Shown: positions 32,161 through 39,574 of the stretch, in pieces
Numbering within the stretch: position 1 is the stretch's first letter
How the letters are laid out: each line of letters begins with the position of its first letter
Assembly: GCF_003991875.1 (NCBI RefSeq)
Contig: NZ_CP031423.1
Location: 2,790,001-2,854,000, forward strand
DNA: 64,000 nucleotides
Direction of reading: 5' to 3'
Source: Microbacterium lemovicicum
GTDB lineage: Bacteria; Actinomycetota; Actinomycetes; Actinomycetales; Microbacteriaceae
Program-made: the position numbers and the translations under genes
Notes under the pieces: model-generated
What the model was told of the DNA's origin: nothing
Database searches by the model: none
The model's input: the letters and a program-made list of their open reading frames with translations, nothing else

Positions 32161-32750
32161 CCGAACAGGGCTGCCGCACCCGGTACGGGCCGGTGACGCA
32201 TCGTGCACGTCTCACTGTCGCCGTCGGATCGCTCCTGATCCTCGCCGTCACCGCCTGCAGCCCCACTCCGTCCGCTGCCCCTGTCAGCCCCTCCCCCACG
32301 TCGACGGGTCCGGTCCCCGCATCGGGGTCGCCGAGCGCCGACAGGATCGAGGAGTCACCGGCGCCGGTCGAGGAATCGGCGGAGATCGTGGGCACGGTGG
32401 TGCGATTCACCTCAGACCGGACCACCGTCGACGTCACCGTCGGGGAGGACAGCGCCGGCGTGCGCGACTTCCTCTCCCTTCTGCCCACGCAGCTCACCAT
32501 CGAGGAGTTCAGCGGAAAGGAGAAGATCTCGTATCTGCCGCGGAAGCTGAACTCCCAGGGCTCCTCCGGCTCCGACCCGGAAGACGGCGATCTCATCTAT
32601 TTCACTCCGTGGGGCAACCTCGGCTTCTACTACGACGCCAGCGGCATCGGCTACTCCGACGCCACCCTCCACATCGGCACCTACACCGCCGCCGAGGAGC
32701 AGCTCGCCCTCCTCGAGGGCGGTCCCGTCACCGTCGAGATCGTCCGCTGA
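32157..32750 (+). CDS. Cyclophilin-like domain lipoprotein
   Basis: 197-aa predicted lipoprotein. A signal peptide with lipobox VTAC places the lipidated Cys at residue 34; a Ser/Pro-rich linker follows to about residue 75. The C-terminal 120 residues are a cyclophilin-like fold (PF18050 type): TVDVTVGEDSAGVRDFLSLL, LPTQLTIEEFSGKEKISYLP, then DGDLIYFTPWGNLGFYY and HIGTYTA. Most relatives are cytoplasmic and found beside reductases and cupins; the lipoprotein form puts this one on the outer face of the membrane. It overlaps the cupin stop by 4 bp. Confidence 0.86.
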   Translation: MTEQGCRTRYGPVTHRARLTVAVGSLLILAVTACSPTPSAAPVSPSPTSTGPVPASGSPSADRIEESPAPVEESAEIVGTVVRFTSDRTTVDVTVGEDSAGVRDFLSLLPTQLTIEEFSGKEKISYLPRKLNSQGSSGSDPEDGDLIYFTPWGNLGFYYDASGIGYSDATLHIGTYTAAEEQLALLEGGPVTVEIVR

Positions 32751-32825
32751 CGACCGCCTCCTCTGCGTCCTCCTGACCAGCCGGAGCAGATCCTCGCGGG
32801 CGTGACATCCGCAGCACCCAGCATC

Positions 32826-32860
32826 CATCACCCATCACCCATCACCCATCACCCATCACC
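32826..32860. repeat. Heptanucleotide microsatellite (CATCACC x5)
   Basis: Five perfect copies of CATCACC, with imperfect half-units on both sides, end 22 bp before the alcohol dehydrogenase ATG. Copy-number change would alter the length of the untranslated region, not a reading frame. Confidence 0.9.
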
Positions 32861-32882
32861 CACGAAGGAAGCAGTCAGCCCC

Positions 32883-33917
32883 ATGCGCGCAACCCTCATG
32901 TACGCCGCCGGCGACGTCCGCGTCGTCGACGTTCCCGAACCCGCCCTCGAAGAGCCCACCGATGCGATCATCCGCGTCACGCATGCCTGCGTCTGCGGAT
33001 CCGACCTGCACCCCTACCGTGACCTCGGCGACACCCCTGAAGGCCGTCGCATGGGCCACGAGGCGATCGGGGTGATCGAGCGGATCGGTGCGGATGTCAC
33101 CACTCTCCGCGTCGGCGACACCGTCATCGTGCCCTTCGCCTGGTCCGACGGCACCTGCGCGTTCTGCCGCGACGGGATCACGACCTCGTGCGTGCACGGC
33201 GGATTCTTCGACGGCGCCGCCTCCGCCACCCAGGCCGAGAAGCTCCGCATCCCCTACGCCGACGGCACCGCCGTTGCCATCCCCGCCGGGACCGACCCGG
33301 CACTCATGCCGTCCCTGCTCACCCTCTCCGACGTGTACCTCACCGGTTATCACGCCGCCATCCGCGGCGGCGTCGAGGCGGGGAAGTCCGTCGTCGTGAT
33401 CGGGGACGGTGCGGTGGGCCTCTCCGCTGTGCTGGCCGCCCGGCAGCTCGGTGCCGAGACCGTGATTTTGATGGGCCGGCACACCGCCCGCACCGATGTC
33501 GGACGCGAGTTCGGTGCCACGCAGGTGGTCGCGGAACGCGGCGAGGAGGGTGTCGCGAAAGTGCTCGAGCTCACGGGTGGCGAGGGCGCGCACGTCGTCC
33601 TCGAGGCGGTCGGCCACATGCCCGCTTACGAGCAGGCCTGTGGAGTCGTTCGCCCGGGAGGGGTGATCTCGCGCGTGGGCGTCCCCCAGTACGAAGAGGC
33701 ACCTGTCGGCTTCGCGTCACTCTTCGGCAAGAACGCCACTCTCACCGGCGGGCCCGCAACCGTGCGCGCCTACCTCGAAGCTGCCATCCCGCAGGTGCTG
33801 GACGGCACCATCGACCCCGGGAGGGTTTTCGACCGGGAGCTGCCCCTCGAGGACATCGCCGAGGCCTACCGGCTGATGGATGCCCGCGAGGCGCTCAAGG
33901 TCCTCATCCGCCTCTGA
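32883..33917 (+). CDS. Zinc-dependent alcohol dehydrogenase
   Basis: 344-aa medium-chain dehydrogenase. Catalytic zinc ligands are in ACVCGSDLHPYRDLG and MGHEAIGVIERIG; the Rossmann nucleotide fold starts SVVVIGDGAVGLSAVLAARQ near residue 172. The structural zinc lobe reads GTCAFCRDGITTSC, with three Cys visible instead of the usual four. The substrate is not inferable; the family includes threonine and sorbitol dehydrogenase-like enzymes. ATG 32883 follows AAGGAAGCAG. Last gene of the MmyB-associated cassette, after a heptamer microsatellite. Confidence 0.92.
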   Translation: MRATLMYAAGDVRVVDVPEPALEEPTDAIIRVTHACVCGSDLHPYRDLGDTPEGRRMGHEAIGVIERIGADVTTLRVGDTVIVPFAWSDGTCAFCRDGITTSCVHGGFFDGAASATQAEKLRIPYADGTAVAIPAGTDPALMPSLLTLSDVYLTGYHAAIRGGVEAGKSVVVIGDGAVGLSAVLAARQLGAETVILMGRHTARTDVGREFGATQVVAERGEEGVAKVLELTGGEGAHVVLEAVGHMPAYEQACGVVRPGGVISRVGVPQYEEAPVGFASLFGKNATLTGGPATVRAYLEAAIPQVLDGTIDPGRVFDRELPLEDIAEAYRLMDAREALKVLIRL

Positions 33918-33939
33918 GGCCTCGACCGGCGCGCGGGTG

Positions 33940-34065
33940 AGCAGCGCGTCCAGTCGTCGTCGGTCTCGAAGACATCGAACACAAAACGCTCCGGCTCTTG
34001 CAGAATCTTCGATCGCATAGAGGTAGACGACGGCAACCCCCTCGCAAAACACAGCTGACGGACGC
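33940..34065. other. Gene-free, lower-GC stretch
   Basis: About 120 bp with A-rich runs (GAACACAAAACG, TCGCAAAACACAG) that stand out from the GC-rich surroundings. A minus-strand frame reads RSKILQEPERFVFDVFETDD, which looks protein-like but has no convincing start and runs into sequence of different character. It may be the remnant of a lost gene; no function is assigned. Confidence 0.35.
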
Positions 34066-34076
34066 ATCGTCGGGGG

Positions 34077-34280
34077 ATGAGCGATCGAGACGACATCCGA
34101 CAGCCCCTGGACCACCTTCCCCCGGCCGACGAGCGCGACGAATCGGGCGGGCCCGATCAGCCGGAGTACCCCGACACGGGCGGCAGCGGCTCGCCGTCGG
34201 CCGTCAGCCCGGACACCGCCGCCGAGCCCGACGAGCCCGCGCGCCACGGCGTGGCGAAGCTCCCGACGACGGACCGGTGA
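34077..34280 (+). CDS. Hypothetical protein (67 aa), acidic
   Basis: 67-aa hydrophilic, probably disordered protein opening MSDRDDIRQPLDHLPPADER and rich in Asp, Pro and Ser, ending VAKLPTTDR. No domain recognised. The ATG has only a run of G before it; CATCGT six bases upstream could be a weak -10. The composition resembles the MSD-type acidic proteins at 9788-10461. The reading frame keeps the high third-position GC expected of coding sequence, which is the main support. Confidence 0.5.
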   Translation: MSDRDDIRQPLDHLPPADERDESGGPDQPEYPDTGGSGSPSAVSPDTAAEPDEPARHGVAKLPTTDR

Positions 34281-34339
34281 GCCCCTGAGCGGCACGCTGT
34301 CCACTGATTACGAAAAGATAACGACGAATGCTTGCCGTC

Positions 34340-34358
34340 GTTACCTCGCCGTTATAGA
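34340..34358 (+). promoter_or_regulatory. Conserved promoter-like block before small RNA copy 1
   Basis: GTTACC and GTTATA spaced 11 bp apart, with TATAGA at 34353-34358 as the -10. The same arrangement and spacing precede the second copy (47299-47317), while the flanking bases differ. Confidence 0.55.
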
Positions 34359-34364
34359 GTCATC

Positions 34365-34472
34365 GCCAGGCAGTTGTTTTGCTGTGGCAGCTGCCGACAT
34401 GTGATTGCAGGACACTCTTGGTGCAAAGGGACAAGGGCCGGTCGGATTCCTCTCCGACCGGCCTTCCTTTTT
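34365..34472 (+). ncRNA. Predicted small RNA, copy 1
   Basis: Intergenic element of about 108 nt with its own promoter-like block and a textbook terminator. The 83-nt core at 34381-34463 matches 47339-47421 at 76 positions, although the two loci share no coding homology. Conserved parts include GCTGTGGCAGCT, CATGTGATTGCA and CTCTTGGTGCAAAGGGACA. The 3' hairpin is an 11-bp stem (GGCCGGTCGGA / TCCGACCGGCC) with a six-base loop and TTCCTTTTT. No ORF is conserved between the copies beyond what the nucleotide identity forces. I do not recognise the family. It lies 49 bp before pgi, which has its own promoter. Confidence 0.7.
34436..34472 (+). terminator. Rho-independent terminator of small RNA copy 1
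   Basis: Perfect 11-bp GC-rich stem at 34436-34463, loop TTCCTC, then TTCCTTTTT to 34472. The only clear T-tract terminator in the window. Confidence 0.9.
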
Positions 34473-34509
34473 GCCCGACATACGCCCTCTCGCACCCGCC
34501 GCGCGGCGC

Positions 34510-34515
34510 TAGCGT
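34510..34515 (+). promoter_or_regulatory. -10 box of pgi
   Basis: TAGCGT six bases before ATG 34522; leaderless. Confidence 0.55.
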
Positions 34516-34521
34516 GGAGTC

Positions 34522-36204
34522 ATGAGCGCGCCCATCGACCCCACGTCCACCCCCGCCTGGTCGGAGCTGACCGCGCTGCGCGATTCGCTCCGCCCCGACC
34601 TGCGCACCTGGTTCGCCGAAGACGCCGGGCGCGTGGAGCGGATGTCGCTGCCCCTCGTCGATCTGCACGTCGACCTGTCGAAGAACCTCGTCACCGACGA
34701 CGTGCTCGCGGCCCTCGTCCGCCTCGCCGAGCAGACGGGTGTCGCCGAGCGCTTCGCGGAGATGCTGGCCGGCGTGCATCTCAACACGTCCGAGGATCGC
34801 GCCGTGCTCCATACCGCGCTCCGCCGCCCCGCGGGCGCCTCCCCCGCGCTCGAGGTCGACGGTCAGCAGATCGACAGTGACGTGCAGGCCGTGCTCGAGA
34901 AGCTGTCGACCTTCGCCGACCGGGTGCGCTCGGGCGAGTGGCAGGGCGTCACGGGCAAGAAGGTGACGCACGTCGTCAACATCGGCATCGGCGGCTCTGA
35001 TCTCGGTCCGGTGATGGTCTACGAGGCGCTCAAGCCCCTCGCCGACGCCGGCATCGAGGCGCGCTTCGTCTCGAACATCGACCCGACCGACATCGCGCAG
35101 AAGACGTCGGGACTCGACCCGGAGACCACGCTCTTCATCGTCGCGTCCAAGACCTTCACGACCCTCGAGACCCTCACCAACGCCCGGCTCGCGCGCGACT
35201 GGCTGTGGGACGGCTTGACGTCCGCGGGCATCATCGACGGCACGGATGCCGCGAAGACGGATGCCGTCGCGCACCACTTCGTCGCCGTGTCCACCGCGCT
35301 CGACAAGGTGGAGGCCTTCGGCATCGACCCGACCAACGCGTTCGGCTTCTGGGACTGGGTGGGCGGACGCTACTCCGTCGATTCGGCCATCGGGCTGTCG
35401 CTGGCGATCGTCTTCGGGCCGTCCGCGTTCCGCGAGCTGCTGGCCGGCTTCCACGCCGTCGACGAGCATGTCGCGTCCACCCCCGTCGCGCAGAACGTCC
35501 CCTTTCTGATGGGGCTGCTCAACGTCTGGTACAGCAACTTCCTCGGTGCGCAGTCGCACGCCGTCCTCCCCTACGCGCAGCAGCTCAACCGCTTCCCGGC
35601 CTACCTCCAGCAGCTCACGATGGAGTCCAACGGCAAGTCCGTGCGCTGGGACGGCACCCCCGTCACGACCGACACGGGCGAGGTCTTCTGGGGCGAGCCC
35701 GGCACCAACGGCCAGCACGCGTTCTACCAGCTGATCCACCAGGGCACGCGCCTCATCCCCGCCGACTTCATCGCCTTCGTGAATCCGGCCTATCCGCTGG
35801 AGGACGGCGGGCGCGACGTGCACGGCCTGTTCCTCGCGAACTTCCTCGCCCAGACCAAGGCGCTGGCGTTCGGCAAGACCGCGGAGGAGGTCGAGGCCGA
35901 GGGCACGACCGGCGCTCTCGTCGCCGCGCGCACCTTCCCCGGCAACCGCCCGACGACGTCGATCTTCGCCGCGTCGCTGACGCCGTCGGTGCTCGGCCAG
36001 CTCATCGCCCTCTACGAGCACATCACGTTCACGCAGGGCACGGTCTGGGGCATCAACTCGTTCGATCAGTGGGGTGTGGAGCTGGGCAAGCAGCTGGCCC
36101 TGCAGATCGCACCCGCCATCGAGGGCGACGCCGAGGCTCTGGAAGCGCAGGATGCCTCGACCCGCGCACTGCTGGAGTACTACAGCGCCCACCGCTCGTC
36201 CTGA
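34522..36204 (+). CDS. pgi: Glucose-6-phosphate isomerase
   Basis: 560-aa cytoplasmic glycolytic enzyme interconverting glucose 6-phosphate and fructose 6-phosphate. Family signatures: [20 protein letters not shown] near residue 155, [17 protein letters not shown] near 210, [20 protein letters not shown] near 280, [12 protein letters not shown] near 370, and the active-site [19 protein letters not shown] near 393-411 with Glu and His. The length matches the long (bacterial/eukaryotic) form. A -10 box directly upstream gives a leaderless start. It converges with the ribokinase-nucleoside hydrolase fusion. Confidence 0.97.
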   Translation: MSAPIDPTSTPAWSELTALRDSLRPDLRTWFAEDAGRVERMSLPLVDLHVDLSKNLVTDDVLAALVRLAEQTGVAERFAEMLAGVHLNTSEDRAVLHTALRRPAGASPALEVDGQQIDSDVQAVLEKLSTFADRVRSGEWQGVTGKKVTHVVNIGIGGSDLGPVMVYEALKPLADAGIEARFVSNIDPTDIAQKTSGLDPETTLFIVASKTFTTLETLTNARLARDWLWDGLTSAGIIDGTDAAKTDAVAHHFVAVSTALDKVEAFGIDPTNAFGFWDWVGGRYSVDSAIGLSLAIVFGPSAFRELLAGFHAVDEHVASTPVAQNVPFLMGLLNVWYSNFLGAQSHAVLPYAQQLNRFPAYLQQLTMESNGKSVRWDGTPVTTDTGEVFWGEPGTNGQHAFYQLIHQGTRLIPADFIAFVNPAYPLEDGGRDVHGLFLANFLAQTKALAFGKTAEEVEAEGTTGALVAARTFPGNRPTTSIFAASLTPSVLGQLIALYEHITFTQGTVWGINSFDQWGVELGKQLALQIAPAIEGDAEALEAQDASTRALLEYYSAHRSS

Positions 36205-36273
36205 CCCGCAGGCCGGTGCCGGGTATCCGACGGGGATCCGGCGCGGGCGCGTGCATCCGCAGGCGCCGCCGCC

Positions 36274-38208
36274 TCAGCGCAGCTCGAGCAGACGCGCCCG
36301 CAGCTCCGGCGCGAACGGCTCGGTGAGCTCCAGCACGACCTCCACGGTGGGGCCGGACGGCACGGGGTGCCCGCGGTACATGCCGCGGAAGTCGCAGATC
36401 GTCTGACCCCGCCCGGGGCCGTGGGTCGTGTCGACCACCACACGCACCCGCGGCGCCAGCGCGCTGCGGACACCGCCCGCCGCGAGTGCCGCCGCGAGCG
36501 GGTCGTGCAGCGCGACATCCGGGGCTCCGAAGATCGGCGTGTAGAACTCCTCGTACAGCGCCAGCATCTCGCCGATCGCCCGTGCGGCGGCACCGGGGGC
36601 GGCCGTGAGCGCGGCGCGGTCGCCCGACGTGAAACGGTTCTGCATCGTGACGTCCAGCGGCACCAGCACGACAGGCCAGTCGGCCTCGAGCACGACCTGC
36701 GCGGCCTCGGGGTCATGGAAGATGTTCGCCTCAGCGGTCGGCGTGATGTTGCCGGGCACCAGAGCGGCGCCGCCCATCACCCACACGCCGTCGAGGAGAC
36801 CGGCGATCGCCGGATCGCGCTCGAGGGCCACGGCGAGGTTCGTCAGCGGACCGATCGCCACCACCCGGAGCCGGCCCGCGTGCTCGTGCGCCAGCCGGAT
36901 CAGCAGATCCGCGGCATCTTCCGAGACCGGCTCGTCGGGGCTGCGATCGAGGACCACGCCGCCGATGCCGTTGTCGCCGTGCACATGCGGGGCCCCGCCG
37001 GCGAACGGTCCCGCGAGCGGGTCGGAGGCACCGACCGCGACCGGGATGCCGCGGCCCGTGGTCAGCGCGAGCAGGTCCAGCACGTTGCGCGCGGCCTGCG
37101 GGGCGTCGAGGTTGCCGTGCACCGATCCGACGCCCACGACCTCGACGCCGGGGTGCGCCAGCAGGTAGCCGAGCGCCAGCGCATCGTCGATGCCGAGGTC
37201 GGTGTCGAGGTAGACGGGAGCAGGGATCGCCGCAGACCTCCGCTCGACGGGCCGCGGCGCAGCATCCGCAACCGACGCATCGCCCCCGAGCGCCGCCTCG
37301 ATCTCGTCCCGGGAGGGCATGGATGCCGCGGCTCCCTCGCGCGTGACGGCGATGGCCGCTGCGGCGGCCGCCGCCTCCAGCGCCTCCTCGAGCTCGGCGC
37401 CCCCGGCGAGCCAGGCGATCAGCGCGCCGACGAAGGTGTCGCCCGCGCCGGTCGTGTCCACCGCGTCGACGCGGCGGGCGCCCACCCGGTGCACGATCTC
37501 CCCGCCCCGGGCGACGACCGCACCGCGTTCACCGAGGGTCACGACGGCGAGGCCGGTGCCGTCGCCTTTCGAGGCGCGGCCGCTGAGGGCTCGCGCGGAT
37601 GCGTCGGCGTCGGGATCGGCGAGCCCCGACAGCATCGCCGCCTCGCCCTCGTTGGGCACGACGATGTCGGCGAGCGGGATCAGTGCGGCGGCCTCCGTCG
37701 TCGCGGGCGCGGGAGTCAGCACGGTGCGCACTCCGCTCTCGCGCGCGGTCTCCAGCGCCCGGCGCACGAGGGGCAGCGGGCGCTCGAGCTGCACGAGGAG
37801 GAACTGCGCGCGGCCGATGGCCGCGGCATCCGTCTCCGTCAGCTCGTCGTCGCCGTTCGCGCCGGGCACGACGACGATCGAGTTCTCGCCGTCGTCGGTC
37901 ACGCTGATGGCGGCGATGCCGGTCGTGGCGCGGTCGATGGGCTCCGCGACCACCCGGACGGCCGAGGCATCGATGCCGGCCTCGTCGAGCACGCGGGTCA
38001 GGCGCGCGCCGAAGTCGTCGGGGCCCACGCAGCCGATGAAGGCGACCTCCGCGCCGGCCCGCGCGGCGGCGACGGCCTGGTTGAGGCCCTTGCCGCCGGG
38101 GCCGGTCGCGAACGAGCTGCCCGACATCGTCTCGCCGGGGTGCGCGGGCCGCGGCTGGCGCACCACGAGGTCCATGTTGGCGCTGCCGAGGACGACGATT
38201 CCGCTCAT
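36274..38208 (-). CDS. Ribokinase-nucleoside hydrolase fusion protein
   Basis: 644-aa bifunctional protein. Residues 1-300 are a PfkB ribokinase: IVVLGSANMDLVVRQPRPAH, TGPGGKGLNQAVAAARAGA, FIGCVGPDDFG, VVPNEGEAAMLSG and the catalytic DTTGAGDTFVGAL near residue 250. Residues 320-644 are an inosine-uridine nucleoside hydrolase: VYLDTDLGIDDALALGYLLA near 333 (Ca-binding Asp cluster), HVHGDNGIGG, AIGPLTNLAVALERDP, GVWVMGGAAL and ANIFHDPEAA. The order of reactions is plain: nucleoside to base plus ribose, then ribose to ribose 5-phosphate. TACGGT six bases before the ATG suggests a leaderless start. The two enzymes are normally separate genes. Confidence 0.93.
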   Translation of the reverse strand: MSGIVVLGSANMDLVVRQPRPAHPGETMSGSSFATGPGGKGLNQAVAAARAGAEVAFIGCVGPDDFGARLTRVLDEAGIDASAVRVVAEPIDRATTGIAAISVTDDGENSIVVVPGANGDDELTETDAAAIGRAQFLLVQLERPLPLVRRALETARESGVRTVLTPAPATTEAAALIPLADIVVPNEGEAAMLSGLADPDADASARALSGRASKGDGTGLAVVTLGERGAVVARGGEIVHRVGARRVDAVDTTGAGDTFVGALIAWLAGGAELEEALEAAAAAAAIAVTREGAAASMPSRDEIEAALGGDASVADAAPRPVERRSAAIPAPVYLDTDLGIDDALALGYLLAHPGVEVVGVGSVHGNLDAPQAARNVLDLLALTTGRGIPVAVGASDPLAGPFAGGAPHVHGDNGIGGVVLDRSPDEPVSEDAADLLIRLAHEHAGRLRVVAIGPLTNLAVALERDPAIAGLLDGVWVMGGAALVPGNITPTAEANIFHDPEAAQVVLEADWPVVLVPLDVTMQNRFTSGDRAALTAAPGAAARAIGEMLALYEEFYTPIFGAPDVALHDPLAAALAAGGVRSALAPRVRVVVDTTHGPGRGQTICDFRGMYRGHPVPSGPTVEVVLELTEPFAPELRARLLELR

Positions 38209-38214
38209 CCGTCG

Positions 38215-38220
38215 ACCGTA
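38215..38220 (-). promoter_or_regulatory. -10 box of the ribokinase-nucleoside hydrolase gene
   Basis: TACGGT on the minus strand, six bases before ATG 38208. Confidence 0.55.
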
Positions 38221-38332
38221 TCGCGGCGATCACCGCGCGTTGGGCGAGCGCCGCGCGTCGACACGCATCCCACCCCGATTCGTCTCGGTCGCCGCGCTCC
38301 CCCGCTCGACGACCGACCATCGCCCGTTACGC

Positions 38333-39142
38333 TCAGGTCCCGAAGACGAGCTCCTCGAGCGTCGTGATGACGCCGTGGTCGACGTTCGACGGGGCACGGT
38401 GGCGCGCACGGGCGACGACGTCCGGATGCGCGTCCGCCATCGCGAACGACCAGTCCGCGGCATCCAGCATCTCGAGGTCGTTGAGGAAGTCGCCGAACGC
38501 CGCGGTCTGCGAGCGGTCGATGCCGAGGTCCTCCTGGAGGCGGCGGAGGGCGACGCCCTTGTCGACGCCGCGGTTCATGATGTCGACCCAATGCGTGCCC
38601 GACACCACCACCTGGTGCGTGCGGGCGAGGTCGGCGAGCGCCGGGCCCACGCTGTGCTCGGCGATGTCGAAGTCGTACACCGCGAGCTTCAGCACCTCGT
38701 CGTCGACCGCGAGCAGGTCGTCGACGACCTCGAGCGCGGCGTAGTACGTGTCGGCCTCCGTCTGGAACGCGGCGTCCGTCCGCTCGATGTAGGCCGAACG
38801 ACGTCCGCACACGACCACGCCGAGGTCGTACCCGTCGGCCGCGAGCTCCCGCAGCGTCGTGACCGCCGTGCGGACCGTCTCCGCGTCGAGGGCGTCGAGG
38901 GCGATGACGCGGGATCCGTCGACGACGTGCGTGCCGTTCTCGGCGATGAACGTCATGCCGGCGGCGGCGTCGCCGAAAGAGCGCTGGAGGGTGGCGAGCT
39001 GCCGACCCGACGCGGGCACGAAGGTCACCCCGCGCGCGGCGAGGCGCGGCAGCAGGGGCCAGAGCGTGTCGGGGATGCGGCCGTCGCCGTCGAGGAGGGT
39101 GCCGTCCATGTCGACGGCGACGAGGCGGATGTCGGGGCTCAC
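38333..39142 (-). CDS. HAD-superfamily hydrolase, Cof type
   Basis: 269-aa HAD phosphatase with a C2 (Cof-type) cap. Motif I is LVAVDMDGTLLDGDGRIPDT with the nucleophile Asp near residue 11, motif II VPASGRQ, motif III the Lys of DKGVALRRLQEDLGIDRSQT, motif IV AAFGDFLNDLEMLDAADWSF. These enzymes dephosphorylate sugar phosphates or cofactors; the substrate is unknown. The GTG start follows GGAGGA. It lies 124 bp upstream of the fusion gene on the same strand, so a link to sugar-phosphate turnover is possible but unproven. Confidence 0.93.
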   Translation of the reverse strand: MSPDIRLVAVDMDGTLLDGDGRIPDTLWPLLPRLAARGVTFVPASGRQLATLQRSFGDAAAGMTFIAENGTHVVDGSRVIALDALDAETVRTAVTTLRELAADGYDLGVVVCGRRSAYIERTDAAFQTEADTYYAALEVVDDLLAVDDEVLKLAVYDFDIAEHSVGPALADLARTHQVVVSGTHWVDIMNRGVDKGVALRRLQEDLGIDRSQTAAFGDFLNDLEMLDAADWSFAMADAHPDVVARARHRAPSNVDHGVITTLEELVFGT

Positions 39143-39190
39143 TCCTCCATCCTCCCCGACCCGACCGGCGCCCGCGGACGCCTGCCCCGG

Positions 39191-39520
39191 CTAGACCTCG
39201 CCGTCGCGGGGGTCGCGCACCGTCCACCCGACGCGCTCGAGCGCGGACCGCAGCGTCGAAGCCGCTGCGCGGGCGACCTCGGGCGAGGCGTCCGAGCACA
39301 CGTCCACGGCCAGCGGCGGCGGGTCGCCGAAGCGCGGGATCTGCACCTCGGCCCAGGCGTTCGGGGCCACGCCGACGCGGGGCCATGCGGTGCCCGCGTT
39401 GTCGATGTGCCCGTCCGAGACGAACGCGATCACCTCGAGCGCGTCGAGCTTCGCGATCGGCAGGTCGACGACCAGGGTGACCACGAACGGACCGCTCGCG
39501 GTGTCGCGGTAGTGGGCCAT
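39191..39520 (-). CDS. Hypothetical protein (109 aa)
   Basis: 109-aa soluble protein, opening MAHYRDTASGPFVVTLVVDL and containing LDALEVIAFVSDGHID, WAEVQIPRFGDPPPLAV and RAAASTLRSALERVGWTVRD. It has alternating strand and helix character and an intact frame but no family I can name. No signal peptide or membrane segment. GAAACT six bases before the ATG may be a weak -10. It sits between the HAD hydrolase and the carboxypeptidase on the same strand with short gaps. Confidence 0.7.
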   Translation of the reverse strand: MAHYRDTASGPFVVTLVVDLPIAKLDALEVIAFVSDGHIDNAGTAWPRVGVAPNAWAEVQIPRFGDPPPLAVDVCSDASPEVARAAASTLRSALERVGWTVRDPRDGEV

Positions 39521-39574
39521 GACCCCAGTTTCCCAGCCCCGGGGAGGGGTGGAGCCGCCCGGCGCGAATCGGTC

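Noticed and set aside
32826..32860. CRISPR-like short repeat
   Set aside because: Perfect 7-bp tandem units without spacers; a microsatellite.
34365..34472. Possible tRNA or tmRNA fragment
   Set aside because: No cloverleaf, no TTCRANY loop and no CCA end; a terminator hairpin closes it.
34332..34480. Short peptides containing WCKGTRAGR shared by both small-RNA loci
   Set aside because: The shared residues follow from nucleotide identity across the hairpin; starts, lengths and downstream frames differ and there is no ribosome site.
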